Of a stretch of 64,000 nucleotides of DNA, positions 29,048 to 38,874 are shown in pieces. The notes beneath the pieces are model-generated. The model worked only from the letters and a program-made list of their open reading frames with translations. It was not told the origin of the DNA and searched no databases. Position numbers and translations under genes: made by a program. Positions within the stretch are counted from its first letter, which is position 1. Every line of letters starts with the position of its first letter. The stretch is from Bacillus sp. ISL-7 (GTDB lineage: Bacteria > Bacillota > Bacilli > Bacillales_B > DSM-18226), in contig NZ_JAGGQW010000021.1 in assembly GCF_018613065.1 (NCBI RefSeq), forward strand, positions 62,001 through 126,000. Reading direction: 5' to 3'.

Positions 29048-30265
29048 ATGGCAAAAAAATTTAAGATTCTAGGTGATGTTAAACTAACAAAAGATTTATT
29101 ACTTTTGCTTATTATTGGTGGGTTATATTCATTAAGTGTTGCCTTATCCAATACGTTTGTAAATATTTATCTTTGGAAACAAACGGGTAAGTATTCAGAT
29201 ATCGCCCTTTTTAATTTATCGATTGTTGTTTTACAACTGCTCACCTTCATTTTAGCTGGCCGATGGGCCAAGAAAATTGACAGAGTAATCGTGCTTAGAA
29301 TCGGTGTGATTTTTTTAGCGTTATTTTATGTCATGGTTTTAATCGCTGGCACAAAGGCTTCTACTTATTTACTTTTATTAGGAAGTCTGTTAGGAGTAGG
29401 ATATGGTTTTTATTGGCTTGCATATAATGTGCTAACATTTGAAATCACCGAACCAGATACGAGAGATTTTTTTAATGGTTTTTTAGGGATATTATCGTCT
29501 GCGGGTGGAATGATTGGACCAATCGCTGCTGGAATCATCATAACTAGATTTGACAAATTCACTGGATATACCATTGTTTTTGGGATGTCGCTGGCTTTAT
29601 TTGCACTTGCGGTTTTTATGAGTTTTTCCTTGAAACCACGACCATCGGCAGGAAGCTATTGTTTTAAACAGATTCTTAATGAAAGAAAACAAAATGAAAA
29701 TTGGCGTTTGATTACAAACGCTCACTTTTTCCAGGGACTGAGGGAAGGGACCTTTGCATTTGTCATATCAGTGCTTGTTTATATTTCGACGGGAAGTGAA
29801 CTGTCTTTAGGTACATTTGGTCTCCTTAATTCAGGAATATCATTTATAGCGTATTATCTTGCGTCTAGGTTAATTAAACAAAAGTTTCGAAAAAAAGCGA
29901 TTCTTATTGGTGGACTTATCCTATATGCGTCTGTCCTGTTAATTGTATGGGACGTGAATTTTGTCAAATTGTTAATCTATGGCGGGATGATTGCAATTGC
30001 CTATCCGCTTTTGCTCGTCCCATATATGTCCACTACATATGATGTGATTGGAACAGGTTGGAAAGCGGCAGAAATGAGGATTGAGTACATTGTAGTTCGG
30101 GAAATATTCTTGAATTTGGGAAGGATTGTTTCCATATTATCCTTTTTAGCTGCTATCACTTGGTTTAATGCAGAAATCAGTATACCAATCCTACTTCTTG
30201 CTTTGGGTGCAGGGCACACATGCATCTATCTTTTTATTAAAAGAGTACATTTACCAGCATCGTAA
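29048..30265 (+). CDS. yqgE: MFS transporter YqgE
   Basis: A 405-residue major facilitator superfamily protein with about 11-12 membrane segments and the motif-A-like loop LAGRWAKKIDRVIVLRIG near residue 72. The substrate is unknown. Its place between sodA and pbpA is that of B. subtilis yqgE. AAAGGGGAG lies before the ATG. Confidence 0.84.
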   Translation: MAKKFKILGDVKLTKDLLLLLIIGGLYSLSVALSNTFVNIYLWKQTGKYSDIALFNLSIVVLQLLTFILAGRWAKKIDRVIVLRIGVIFLALFYVMVLIAGTKASTYLLLLGSLLGVGYGFYWLAYNVLTFEITEPDTRDFFNGFLGILSSAGGMIGPIAAGIIITRFDKFTGYTIVFGMSLALFALAVFMSFSLKPRPSAGSYCFKQILNERKQNENWRLITNAHFFQGLREGTFAFVISVLVYISTGSELSLGTFGLLNSGISFIAYYLASRLIKQKFRKKAILIGGLILYASVLLIVWDVNFVKLLIYGGMIAIAYPLLLVPYMSTTYDVIGTGWKAAEMRIEYIVVREIFLNLGRIVSILSFLAAITWFNAEISIPILLLALGAGHTCIYLFIKRVHLPAS

Positions 30266-30299
30266 TGCGATGAGTATTTTATTTACTCACCGCATTTTT
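30266..30299 (+). terminator. Terminator after yqgE
   Basis: TGCGATGAGTA and TACTCACCGCA arms with one mismatch, followed by T5. Confidence 0.75.
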
Positions 30300-30420
30300 C
30301 ATTTTTCACTGAGGCTTTTATGCTAAAAATGGTAAGGGTTTTTCATAGATAAAAGCGGAATTATCCTTTAAAATAGAGAAAGTGACTTTAAGCCGTGAAA
30401 AAAGGAAGTGTTTATATACC

Positions 30421-32532
30421 TTGAATAATAAAAAGAAAAAAAAGAAGCAACATGTGCCCTTTCGTTTAAACATGTTATTCTTTGTCGTGTTTTTGCTATT
30501 TTCTATCCTTATACTTAGACTTGGTGAATTGCAAATCGTATTTGGTGATGATTTTAAACGTGAAATTGAACGGACGGAAGCTATTACTGTTAATAATCCT
30601 GTACCCAGGGGGAAAATGTTTGACCGCAATGGGAAAATCATTATGGATAATAAACCATTGAACGCGATTACTTATACAAAATATCAACAAACGGATCAAA
30701 AGGAAATGTTGCAAACTGCAGAACGATTAGCAAAAATAATCAATATTGATACGAAAAAAGTTCAGATTCGCGATAAAAAGGATTTTTGGATATTAAAACA
30801 TCCTAAAGAAGCCGAAGCAAAAGTTACCGAAAAAGAATGGGCATTATATGAACAAAAAAAATTGGACGATAAGCAAATATATAAACTTCAATTAGATAGA
30901 ATTACTGAAAAAGAAATTAACAGCATTAAAGGTGAAACACTGAGAACTCTTGCCATCTACAGGCAATTTAATAGTGGTTATGCTTTAACCCCACAAATTG
31001 TTAAAGTTAATGTTACTGATAAAGAGTTCGCCATTGTTAGTGAAAATTTAGAAAGTTTACCTGGTGTTGATACAACTACAGATTGGGAACGAAAGAGAAT
31101 TTATGGTGACACATTAAAATCAATATTAGGTGGAGTAACTTCTTCCGAAGCGGGGATCCCGAAGGATCAATTAGAAAAGTATATGGCCCGTGATTACAGC
31201 CGAAATGATCGTGTTGGAAAAAGTTATCTTGAATTGCAATACGAAGATGTACTCCATGGTCAAAAGGCAAAAGTCAAAAATGTAACAGATAAGTCGGGAA
31301 AAATTCTTTCTACAGAAGTGGTTTCGGAGGGGAAAAGGGGCAAGGACCTCGTTTTAACCATTGATATGGACCTTCAGAAGAAAGTAGAAAATATCATCGA
31401 AGAAGAAATGTGGAGTGCAAAGCAAAAACCAAATACCTCCCTTCTAGATCGTGCCTTCGTCGTTCTGATGGATCCACATACCGGTGAAGTCCTATCACTT
31501 GCTGGAAAACAAATTGGAAAAGATAAAAATGGAAAAACAGTCATGAATGACTTTGCTGGAGGAAATATTACCACTTCGTATAACGTTGGGTCAGCGGTAA
31601 AAGGGGCAACAATTTTAACTGGTTATAAAACAGGGGCAATTCAACCAGGTTCTACACAACTCGATGAGCCTTTGAGAATTGCTAGCTCACCTGTCATGTC
31701 TTCATGGAGGACATTTGGCCGGATCAATGATTTAAGAGCACTACAGGTTTCCTCAAACGTATATATGTGGAAAACCGTTATAGCAATGGCTGGTGGACAG
31801 TATAGACCAAATCAACCGCTGCCATTAGATTATTCTGCCTTTGATACTATGCGGCAGTCATTTAGTCAGTTTGGTTTAGGTACGCGTACAGGGATTGACT
31901 TACCTAATGAAATGAGCGGCTTTCCAGGTCCTGAAAGGACTCCTGGTTTACTTCTTTTCCTTTCGATTGGTCAGTATGATACGTATACACCAATCCAACT
32001 CGCGCAGTACGTCTCCACAATCGCAAATGGTGGAAATCGTATCCAGCCACATTTGGTTAAGGAAATTCGCGAACCAGAAATGGAAAATAATGAATTGGGT
32101 CCTATTGTCGAGGAAATTCAGCCGAAAGTATTAAATCGTTTAGATATGAAGCAATCTTGGATTAATCGGGTTCAAGAAGGTTTTCGGATGGTCATGCAGG
32201 TGGGTGACGGTACAGCTGTAAGTTCCTTTAAGGGTGCAGATTATTCCCCTGCAGGAAAAACAGGAACAGCACAGTCGTTTTATGATGGATCTGATAAATC
32301 AAAGCGTGGCACAGAAGTAATGAACCTAAGTCTCGTGAGCTATGCGCCATCTGATGATCCCGAGGTAGCCATGGCTGTTGTCGTACCGTGGGCATATCAA
32401 GGAAATAGCGGACCAAGTGTTAATAACAAAATCGGCAAAAGAGTATTGGATGCTTATTTTGAATTAAAGAAAGAACGTCAAAATACAGAAAAAAATGCAA
32501 CCTCTGATCAACAGGAAGTAAATAACGAATAA
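30421..32532 (+). CDS. pbpA: Class B penicillin-binding protein 2a
   Basis: A 703-residue transpeptidase of the elongation-type class B PBPs, cross-linking peptidoglycan on the outer membrane face. A short Lys-rich cytosolic tail and one membrane anchor (about 17-37) are followed by the dimerisation domain (PVPRGKMFDRNG). The transpeptidase motifs are SAVK (Ser391), SSN in VSSNVYMWK, and KTGT (Lys613). The start is uncertain. TTG 30421 has AAAGGAAG about 12 nt upstream and aligns with family N-termini; the alternative GTG 30382 has no clear ribosome site. Confidence 0.92.
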   Translation: MNNKKKKKKQHVPFRLNMLFFVVFLLFSILILRLGELQIVFGDDFKREIERTEAITVNNPVPRGKMFDRNGKIIMDNKPLNAITYTKYQQTDQKEMLQTAERLAKIINIDTKKVQIRDKKDFWILKHPKEAEAKVTEKEWALYEQKKLDDKQIYKLQLDRITEKEINSIKGETLRTLAIYRQFNSGYALTPQIVKVNVTDKEFAIVSENLESLPGVDTTTDWERKRIYGDTLKSILGGVTSSEAGIPKDQLEKYMARDYSRNDRVGKSYLELQYEDVLHGQKAKVKNVTDKSGKILSTEVVSEGKRGKDLVLTIDMDLQKKVENIIEEEMWSAKQKPNTSLLDRAFVVLMDPHTGEVLSLAGKQIGKDKNGKTVMNDFAGGNITTSYNVGSAVKGATILTGYKTGAIQPGSTQLDEPLRIASSPVMSSWRTFGRINDLRALQVSSNVYMWKTVIAMAGGQYRPNQPLPLDYSAFDTMRQSFSQFGLGTRTGIDLPNEMSGFPGPERTPGLLLFLSIGQYDTYTPIQLAQYVSTIANGGNRIQPHLVKEIREPEMENNELGPIVEEIQPKVLNRLDMKQSWINRVQEGFRMVMQVGDGTAVSSFKGADYSPAGKTGTAQSFYDGSDKSKRGTEVMNLSLVSYAPSDDPEVAMAVVVPWAYQGNSGPSVNNKIGKRVLDAYFELKKERQNTEKNATSDQQEVNNE

Positions 32533-32572
32533 ACCAAAACCAGTAAGCAAGCTGATCATTAATATTACTGAA

Positions 32573-32606
32573 ACACCTGTCTCAATTTGAGGCAGGTGTT
32601 TTTTAT
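32573..32606 (+). terminator. Terminator after pbpA
   Basis: ACACCTGTCTC and GAGGCAGGTGT arms, 5-nt loop, followed by T6. Confidence 0.88.
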
Positions 32607-32677
32607 TATTTAAAGATCATCTACTCTGCATCAATTAAATTTTTTATGGACAATATATATCTAGAGAATTTTATCGA

Positions 32678-32715
32678 TTTACACAAACTCAACATATCTT
32701 TACAAAACCTTTACA
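32678..32715 (+). promoter_or_regulatory. PhoP box array before pstS
   Basis: Four direct repeats TTTACA, TCAACA, TTTACA and TTTACA start at 32678, 32689, 32699 and 32710, a period of 10-11 bp. This is the spacing of phosphorylated PhoP dimer sites on Bacillus Pho promoters. The array is about 97 nt before the pstS start, so the pst operon should be induced by phosphate limitation. Confidence 0.82.
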
Positions 32716-32811
32716 TTTAATTAAAACTCGGTTAACAGTTTAGTTTTATTCTTAGACATGTAAGGCAGAACAAATAACTAACAAACCAAATTCACAGGGG
32801 GAATTAAACAA

Positions 32812-33726
32812 ATGAAAAGCTTTAAGAAATTTGGCCTATTACTTACTCTAGCAGCATTAATGGTATTTGTTGCTGCTTGTGGGGGAGCCTCTACTGATAA
32901 AAAAGATGAAACTGCTAATAAAGATAATAAAACTACAGAACTTTCTGGCTCATTAACCATTTCTGGTTCCTCTGCAATGCAACCTTTAGTTGCCGCTGCT
33001 GCTGAAGAGTTTATGGCAGAAAATCCAAATGTTGATGTTCAAGTAAACGCTGGTGGATCTGGTACAGGCTTATCTCAAGTTGCCGAAGGATCTGTGCAGA
33101 TTGGTAACTCAGACGTATTCGCTGAAGAAAAAGAAGGTATTCCAGCTGATCAGCTTGTTGACCATAAAGTAGCTGTGGTAGGTATGACAGCAGCAGTTAA
33201 CCCTAAAGTTGGTATTAAAGATATTAAAAAAGAAGATTTAATTAAAGTTTTCACAGGAAAAATTACGAACTGGAAAGAACTTGGCGGAGCAGATCAAAAG
33301 ATTGTTCTTGTAAACCGTCCGGACTCTTCAGGTACACGTGCAGTATTCAATAAGTTCGCCCTTGATGGAGCAACACCTGCTGAAGGGATTACGGAAGATT
33401 CTTCAAACACCGTTAAAAAGATTATCAATGAAACTGATGGTGCAGTAGGTTACCTTGCATTCTCATACTTCACTGACAAATCTGTGACTCCACTTGCAAT
33501 CGATGGAGTAGAACCAACTGAAGAAAATGTGCAATCTGGTAAATTCCCAGTTTGGGCATACCAACACTCTTATACAAAAGGTGAAGCAACAGATCTTGCT
33601 AAAGCGTTCCTTGACTATTTAATGTCTGACGATATCCAAAACACACTATTAAAAGAACAAGGATATCTACCAGTAACAAAAATGAAAGTTGAACGCGATG
33701 CTAAAGGAAATCAAAAAAACCTATAA
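32812..33726 (+). CDS. pstS: Phosphate-binding lipoprotein PstS
   Basis: A 304-residue extracellular lipoprotein that captures phosphate for the Pst ABC importer. The signal peptide ends in a lipobox (VAAC, lipidated Cys23), followed by an acidic/lysine linker. Phosphate-binding motifs include SGSSAMQPL, NAGGSGTGLSQV, GNSDVFAEE and RPDSSGTRAVF. GGGGG-type ribosome site. First gene of pstS-C-A-B1-B2-phoU. Confidence 0.95.
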   Translation: MKSFKKFGLLLTLAALMVFVAACGGASTDKKDETANKDNKTTELSGSLTISGSSAMQPLVAAAAEEFMAENPNVDVQVNAGGSGTGLSQVAEGSVQIGNSDVFAEEKEGIPADQLVDHKVAVVGMTAAVNPKVGIKDIKKEDLIKVFTGKITNWKELGGADQKIVLVNRPDSSGTRAVFNKFALDGATPAEGITEDSSNTVKKIINETDGAVGYLAFSYFTDKSVTPLAIDGVEPTEENVQSGKFPVWAYQHSYTKGEATDLAKAFLDYLMSDDIQNTLLKEQGYLPVTKMKVERDAKGNQKNL

Positions 33727-33806
33727 AAACAGGTTGAATAATGAAAGGGTAAATGCATGTTTGCATTTACCCTATTATGACGTATTTTAGGGGTGTTTGG
33801 TGCATT

Positions 33807-34727
33807 ATGGAAAAATTAGTTCCTGCAAAAGATAGATTGTTAAAATCTAAGAAAAATTGGCTCGATGGGGAATTGCGCGGGAAAATTCTCGTGATTTTGT
33901 GTGCTGTCATCATGATCTCAGCAACCATCTCGATAACTATTTTCCTTGGTTCAAAGGGTTTACAATCTTTTATAAAAAATGGTGTAAGTCTTATTGAGTT
34001 CATAACCAGTACCCACTGGAATCCTACAAATCAAGCGAAACCTGAATATGGGGCTTTACCGTTTATTTTTGGTTCCTTTGCGGTAACCTTTCTTGCAGCA
34101 ATAGTGGCAGCACCATTAGGTATTGGCGGAGCGATTTTTATGACCGAAATTGCACCCTCATGGGGAAGGAAAATTTTACAGCCAGTGATAGAGCTTTTGG
34201 TCGGAATTCCATCTGTAGTTTATGGCTTCATCGGGCTTACAGTGTTAGTACCATTTATCAGGGAACATGTGGGCGGACTTGGTTTTAGCTTACTCTCAGG
34301 TACTATTGTATTATCCATCATGATTTTGCCGACAGTAACTACAATTGCAACCGATGCGATGAGTTCACTACCTAAAAATCTTCGTGAAGGTTCGTATGCT
34401 TTAGGTGCTACTCGCTGGCAAACTATAAGAAAAGTTTTAATACCTGCTGCATTACCTACCCTCTTGACTGCTATCGTTCTTGGGATGGCAAGAGCATTTG
34501 GAGAAGCTCTTGCGGTACAGATGGTGATCGGTAACGTAAGAGACTTACCAACAAGCTTATTAGACGCATCAGCAACCTTAACGACAATTATTACTCTTAA
34601 CATGGGCCATACAACTTACGGTAGTGTAGAAAATAATACTCTTTGGTCAATGGGCTTAATTTTATTAATCATGTCGTTTGCGTTTATTCTCCTCATTCGC
34701 TACCTTTCGTCAAGGAGGAAAATGTGA
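33807..34727 (+). CDS. pstC: Phosphate ABC permease PstC
   Basis: A 306-residue inner-membrane permease with about 6 membrane segments. The EAA-type loop EGSYALGATRWQTIRKVLIP contacts the ATPase. I chose ATG 33807 with AGGGG upstream; the extension to 33753 reads through the intergenic leader. It ends one base into pstA. Confidence 0.93.
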   Translation: MEKLVPAKDRLLKSKKNWLDGELRGKILVILCAVIMISATISITIFLGSKGLQSFIKNGVSLIEFITSTHWNPTNQAKPEYGALPFIFGSFAVTFLAAIVAAPLGIGGAIFMTEIAPSWGRKILQPVIELLVGIPSVVYGFIGLTVLVPFIREHVGGLGFSLLSGTIVLSIMILPTVTTIATDAMSSLPKNLREGSYALGATRWQTIRKVLIPAALPTLLTAIVLGMARAFGEALAVQMVIGNVRDLPTSLLDASATLTTIITLNMGHTTYGSVENNTLWSMGLILLIMSFAFILLIRYLSSRRKM

Positions 34728-35614
34728 TGAACAGTAAAACAGCAGATCGGATTGCCACAGAAGTATTTATAGCCATTGCAATCATAATCATTTCTATATT
34801 AGTTGGTTTATTTTCTTATATTTTGGTAAATGGACTTAAACATATTTCTCTTGACTTTTTAACCACTCCGTCAAGCAATGTCCGTGCGGGCGGGGGAATT
34901 CGTGACCAATTGTTCAATTCGTTTTATATATTATTTATTACGATGTTAATTGCCCTTCCTCTAGGTATCGGCGGAGGAATATATATGGCTGAGTATGCAA
35001 AGCCAGGGAAAATTACTGACATTATCCGTTCTTGTATAGAAGTTCTAGCCTCTTTACCATCCATAGTAATAGGGATGTTTGGTTTATTAATGTTCGTTAA
35101 TTTAACGGGCTGGGGCTACACTATTTTAGGAGGAGCCTTAGCCTTAACGGTTTTTAACCTGCCTGTAATTGTAAGGGTGAGTGAAGATGCGATCCGTGCC
35201 GTCCCAAGTGATTTGAAAGAGGCTAGTCTTGCCTTAGGGATTACCAAATGGCATACGATAAAAACCATTTTATTACCAAGTGCTTTTCCGACGATATTAA
35301 CTGGTGCGATTCTTGCTGCAGGTCGTGTATTTGGTGAAGCTGCTGCATTATTATTTACAGCCGGTCTTTCAACACCAAGACTCGATTACGCAAACTGGAA
35401 TCCATTTTCACCTCAATCACCGTTGAATATATTTCGTCCAGCAGAAACGCTTGCAGTTCACATTTGGTCTGTAAATACACAAGGGTTAATTCCAGATGTG
35501 GAAGAGGTTTCTAATGGTTCAGCTGCTGTTTTAGTAATATCGGTATTAGTATTTAACTTATTAGCTAGGTGGATAGGAAGCATGATTCATAAAAAGGTAA
35601 CAGCATCAAAATAA
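34727..35614 (+). CDS. pstA: Phosphate ABC permease PstA
   Basis: A 295-residue permease, the partner of PstC. About six membrane segments are visible, with the ABC contact loop [20 protein letters not shown]. The ATG at 34727 overlaps the pstC stop by one base and follows AAGGAGG; the preceding GTG (34724) is also possible. Confidence 0.93.
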   Translation: MNSKTADRIATEVFIAIAIIIISILVGLFSYILVNGLKHISLDFLTTPSSNVRAGGGIRDQLFNSFYILFITMLIALPLGIGGGIYMAEYAKPGKITDIIRSCIEVLASLPSIVIGMFGLLMFVNLTGWGYTILGGALALTVFNLPVIVRVSEDAIRAVPSDLKEASLALGITKWHTIKTILLPSAFPTILTGAILAAGRVFGEAAALLFTAGLSTPRLDYANWNPFSPQSPLNIFRPAETLAVHIWSVNTQGLIPDVEEVSNGSAAVLVISVLVFNLLARWIGSMIHKKVTASK

Positions 35615-35630
35615 GGGGCGGGGAGATAGG

Positions 35631-36452
35631 ATGGTTACAGCATTTAAAGAAGAATCGACCGAAAATCAAGCTGTTCAGTCTAACAGCCAGTTGCAAAAGG
35701 AACATATCTTAGAGGTAAATAATCTAGAAATATTTTATGGAGAAAAACGAGCTGTCAATGGGATTTCACTTGATATTGAAAAAAATTCCGTTACAGCACT
35801 CATAGGCCCTTCAGGCTGTGGTAAATCCACTTTTTTAAGAAGTATTAATCGAATGAATGACCTGATCCCTGGAGCAAGGGCGGAGGGAGAAATCATATAT
35901 GAAGATCTCAATATTCTGTCGGAACAAATAAATGTCGTTGCACTACGTAAGGAAATCGGCATGGTTTTTCAAAAGCCCAACCCATTTCCAAAATCAATTT
36001 ATGAGAATATTACACACGCCCTTAAATTTTCTGGAATCAAAAAGAAAAGCAAACTTGATGAAATGGTGGAAGTGAGTCTGAAAAAAGCAGCATTATGGGA
36101 GGAAGTAAAGGACAGGCTTCATAAATCGGCTTTGTCACTTTCTGGCGGGCAGCAGCAACGACTTTGTATTGCAAGGACGATTGCGATGAAACCGACAGTC
36201 ATGCTCCTTGATGAACCATCCTCGGCACTAGACCCAATATCCAATGCTAAAGTTGAGGATTTAATTGTTGAGTTGAAAAAAGAGTATTCCATTATAATTG
36301 TCACCCATAATATGCAGCAGGCATCACGTATTTCTGATAAAACAGCCTTCTTCTTGAGCGGTGATATAATTGAATATGATCATACGGAAAAAATCTTTAC
36401 CAATCCATCTGTTAAAAAGACAGAGGAATATATCTCAGGTAGGTTTGGATAA
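35631..36452 (+). CDS. pstB1: Phosphate ABC ATPase PstB1
   Basis: A 273-residue ATPase of the Pst importer. Walker A is GPSGCGKST, the signature is LSGGQQQR, Walker B is [13 protein letters not shown], and [13 protein letters not shown] ends the core. It has a roughly 25-residue polar N-terminal extension absent from the next gene's product. Two adjacent pstB copies are normal in Bacillus (pstBA/pstBB). Confidence 0.93.
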   Translation: MVTAFKEESTENQAVQSNSQLQKEHILEVNNLEIFYGEKRAVNGISLDIEKNSVTALIGPSGCGKSTFLRSINRMNDLIPGARAEGEIIYEDLNILSEQINVVALRKEIGMVFQKPNPFPKSIYENITHALKFSGIKKKSKLDEMVEVSLKKAALWEEVKDRLHKSALSLSGGQQQRLCIARTIAMKPTVMLLDEPSSALDPISNAKVEDLIVELKKEYSIIIVTHNMQQASRISDKTAFFLSGDIIEYDHTEKIFTNPSVKKTEEYISGRFG

Positions 36453-36464
36453 GGGGGAAAAGTT

Positions 36465-37238
36465 GTGGCAATACCAACATTAACCAGACAAGTATTTGAT
36501 GTCAAAGACCTGAATTTATGGTATGGAGAGCATCATGCGTTAAAAAACATCAACTTTCCAATTGACAAAAAAGAGGTTACCGCTATCATCGGTCCCTCGG
36601 GCTGTGGAAAATCTACATTTATCAAAACTTTAAACTTAATGATTAATATGGTCCCAAATGTAAAAATGACGGGCGAAATTAATCTAAATGGGCAAAATAT
36701 ATTAGACAAGAAAATGGATCTCGTCGAACTGCGAAAACATGTTGGAATGGTTTTTCAGAAGGGAAATCCATTTCCACAATCTATCTTTGATAATGTTGCC
36801 TATGGCCCAAGAGTCCATGGTATCACTAAAAAGAAGCATCTAGATGAGATTGTCATTAAATCACTGATGGATGTAGCATTATGGGAGGAAGTAAAGGATC
36901 GTTTAAATGCTCCTGCTTTAGGTCTTTCTGGGGGACAACAGCAAAGGCTATGTATTGCAAGAGCACTTGCAACGAAACCTGAAGTGTTGTTAATGGACGA
37001 ACCTACTTCAGCATTAGACCCAATTTCTACGTTAAAAATTGAGGAAATGATCCTAGAATTAAAAGAAAAATATACGATTGTTATTGTTACCCATAACATG
37101 CAGCAGGCATCAAGGGTTTCAGACAAAACAGCTTTCTTTTTAATGGGTGAATTAATCGAGCTAGATTCAACTTCGACAATTTTTTCAAATCCAAAAGACT
37201 CACGGACTGAAGGATATATTACAGGAAGATTCGGATGA
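36465..37238 (+). CDS. pstB2: Phosphate ABC ATPase PstB2
   Basis: A 257-residue second ATPase for the same transporter. Walker A is GPSGCGKST, the signature is LSGGQQQR and Walker B is [13 protein letters not shown]. It starts at GTG 36465 after GGGGG. The 12-nt gap to pstB1 and clear similarity point to tandem duplication. Confidence 0.93.
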   Translation: MAIPTLTRQVFDVKDLNLWYGEHHALKNINFPIDKKEVTAIIGPSGCGKSTFIKTLNLMINMVPNVKMTGEINLNGQNILDKKMDLVELRKHVGMVFQKGNPFPQSIFDNVAYGPRVHGITKKKHLDEIVIKSLMDVALWEEVKDRLNAPALGLSGGQQQRLCIARALATKPEVLLMDEPTSALDPISTLKIEEMILELKEKYTIVIVTHNMQQASRVSDKTAFFLMGELIELDSTSTIFSNPKDSRTEGYITGRFG

Positions 37239-37251
37239 TGAGGTGTCTACT

Positions 37252-37911
37252 ATGAGTACGAGGACAAATTTTGATAATAATTTAAAAGAATTAAAAGATC
37301 TTCTATTAAAAATGGCTGAAAAATCGGAGCACGCTATCCAAGAATCGATGATTGCCTTAATAAATCAGGATATGGAAAAGGCGAAGCAGGTCATTGATGG
37401 TGATAATGAAATCGATGAGTTAGAATATGAAATTAATGATAAAGCATTATTATTAATTGCAAGACAATCACCAGTAGCCACCGATCTTAGGAAAATTAAT
37501 GTGGCATTAAAGGTTTCGTCTGAGGTTGAACGTTTTGCAGATATAGCAGTAAATATAGCAAAATCGACCATCCATATTGGCAAGGAAGAGCATTTTAAAG
37601 AAATAATAGATATACCAAAAATGATGGAGATGGCCTTAGAGATGGTTTCTGATTCCATAAAAGCCTATTATTCAGAAGATGTTACATTGGCAAAAAAGTG
37701 CGCGGAAAAAGATGATGCAGTGGACAAAATGTTTGGAAGCTTAATCCAAGAATTATTGAGCTATATCCCACAAAATCCAAACTCTACGAATCAAATTATT
37801 CAATTAGCGTTTGTATGTAGATTTATTGAAAGAATCGCAGACCATTCAACCAATATCGCAGAGCAAGTCATTTACCTTGTGACAGGTAACCGTGTTAATT
37901 TAAATGCCTAA
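37252..37911 (+). CDS. phoU: PhoU phosphate signalling protein
   Basis: A 219-residue all-helical protein with two PhoU repeats. The repeat signatures are ALKVSSEVERFADIAVNIA and FVCRFIERIADHSTNIAEQ, with E-R-x-A-D-x2 metal-binding motifs. It links Pst to PhoR signalling. ATG 37252 follows GAGGTG; an in-frame GTG at 37243 overlaps it. Last gene of the pst operon. Confidence 0.94.
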   Translation: MSTRTNFDNNLKELKDLLLKMAEKSEHAIQESMIALINQDMEKAKQVIDGDNEIDELEYEINDKALLLIARQSPVATDLRKINVALKVSSEVERFADIAVNIAKSTIHIGKEEHFKEIIDIPKMMEMALEMVSDSIKAYYSEDVTLAKKCAEKDDAVDKMFGSLIQELLSYIPQNPNSTNQIIQLAFVCRFIERIADHSTNIAEQVIYLVTGNRVNLNA

Positions 37912-37930
37912 TGATAAATAGTGTTTATTA

Positions 37931-37962
37931 AAGATAAGGATTTTTATGCCTTATCTTTTTTT
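37931..37962 (+). terminator. Terminator after phoU
   Basis: AAGATAAGG and CCTTATCTT arms with a 9-nt loop, followed by T7; closes the pst operon. Confidence 0.86.
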
Positions 37963-37987
37963 ATTTTAGGCTCTGTTAATCTTAGAT

Positions 37988-38117
37988 GTTGATTTACGCT
38001 CCAGGCGCGTGCGGTTCGCGGGCGGTCAGGGGAGCCTCCTCGGCGCTAAGCGCCCCTGCGGGGTCTCCCCTGCCCCGTCCTCCCGCAGGAGTCTTCGCGC
38101 CTTCCGCTCCAATCAAC
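37988..38117. repeat. GC-rich Bacillaceae intergenic repeat element
   Basis: A 130-bp GC-rich island in AT-rich surroundings. The ends form an imperfect inverted repeat (GTTGATT...CAGGCGCG against CGCGCCTT...AATCAAC). Inside are AGGGGAG/CTCCCCT arms and a GGCGCTAAGCGCC hairpin. I recognise this style of element from many Bacillaceae intergenic regions. A long open frame through it (37986-38330) is a by-product of base composition. The rest of the gap up to 38310 shows nothing recognisable. Confidence 0.75.
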
Positions 38118-38322
38118 TTGGCTGTAATATCAACAATGACCTTTATCACATCCTTATTTTACAAGGGAAACGGATTGGCATTTAATACTAAAGTCTTTCA
38201 AGAAACGACAATTTGCGTTTATTGTGCGCGGTTGAATCTGGTGGTACGATTAAATTATCATGTATTAAGCATAATTTGGAATTTGGTGCATATATTGATT
38301 GTTTGCAGAAATGGAGGAAGAC

Positions 38323-38874
38323 ATGATTAATGAGATTAGTAACCTAAAAGGAGATGGAAGAAATAAAACTAACAATCCATCTACAGATTTTATTCCAATT
38401 AAAGGTGAGTTGGCCGCAAAGCTTGTTACCCCCCGCAAATTGCTTCTCTACTGGGAAGTTTCCGATATACCCAAAAAAATGATAGAACTATTTTTTAATC
38501 TTAGCTTTGAGAGTCTTATCCCTGTTGTTCGGATCTATGATGTCACTGATTTGGTTTTTACCGGAAAAAATGCTCACCATTTTTTTGAGATCGCGGTTCC
38601 TTATAAGAAAGGACATTGGTTCATAAAAGGATTGGTTGCAAATCGCAGCTATATAGCAGAATTAGGGATTACTATTTCCAATCAGGAATTTTTCCCCCTA
38701 TTCCGTTCCAATTCCATTCAAACTCCGATGATGGGAATACCGAATGGAAATGAGATGAATCATGATCTAATCCAACTTAAACAACATGAAGAGCAGCCGC
38801 CAAAGTGGATTGATCATGTTAGTACGTATAGTTATTACGTGGAATCAAAAAACATGGAGAATATTAATGGATAA
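38323..38874 (+). CDS. DUF4912 domain protein
   Basis: A 183-residue soluble protein. The central region (LAAKLVTPRKLLLYWEVSD ... VRIYDVT ... WFIKGLVANRSYIAELG) matches the DUF4912 fold, an immunoglobulin-like domain often encoded beside glycosyltransferases. The function is unknown. ATG 38323 follows GGAGGAAGAC; its end overlaps the next gene by 8 nt, so the two are coupled. It may help bind a sugar polymer, but that is inference. Confidence 0.75.
   Translation: MINEISNLKGDGRNKTNNPSTDFIPIKGELAAKLVTPRKLLLYWEVSDIPKKMIELFFNLSFESLIPVVRIYDVTDLVFTGKNAHHFFEIAVPYKKGHWFIKGLVANRSYIAELGITISNQEFFPLFRSNSIQTPMMGIPNGNEMNHDLIQLKQHEEQPPKWIDHVSTYSYYVESKNMENING

Noticed and set aside
36465..37238. Second pstB as an unusual duplication
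   Set aside because: Tandem pstBA/pstBB is the normal Bacillus arrangement.
37986..38330. 114-codon open frame through the GC-rich element
   Set aside because: It is open only because of the GC-rich inverted repeat and has no ribosome site or protein-like continuation.
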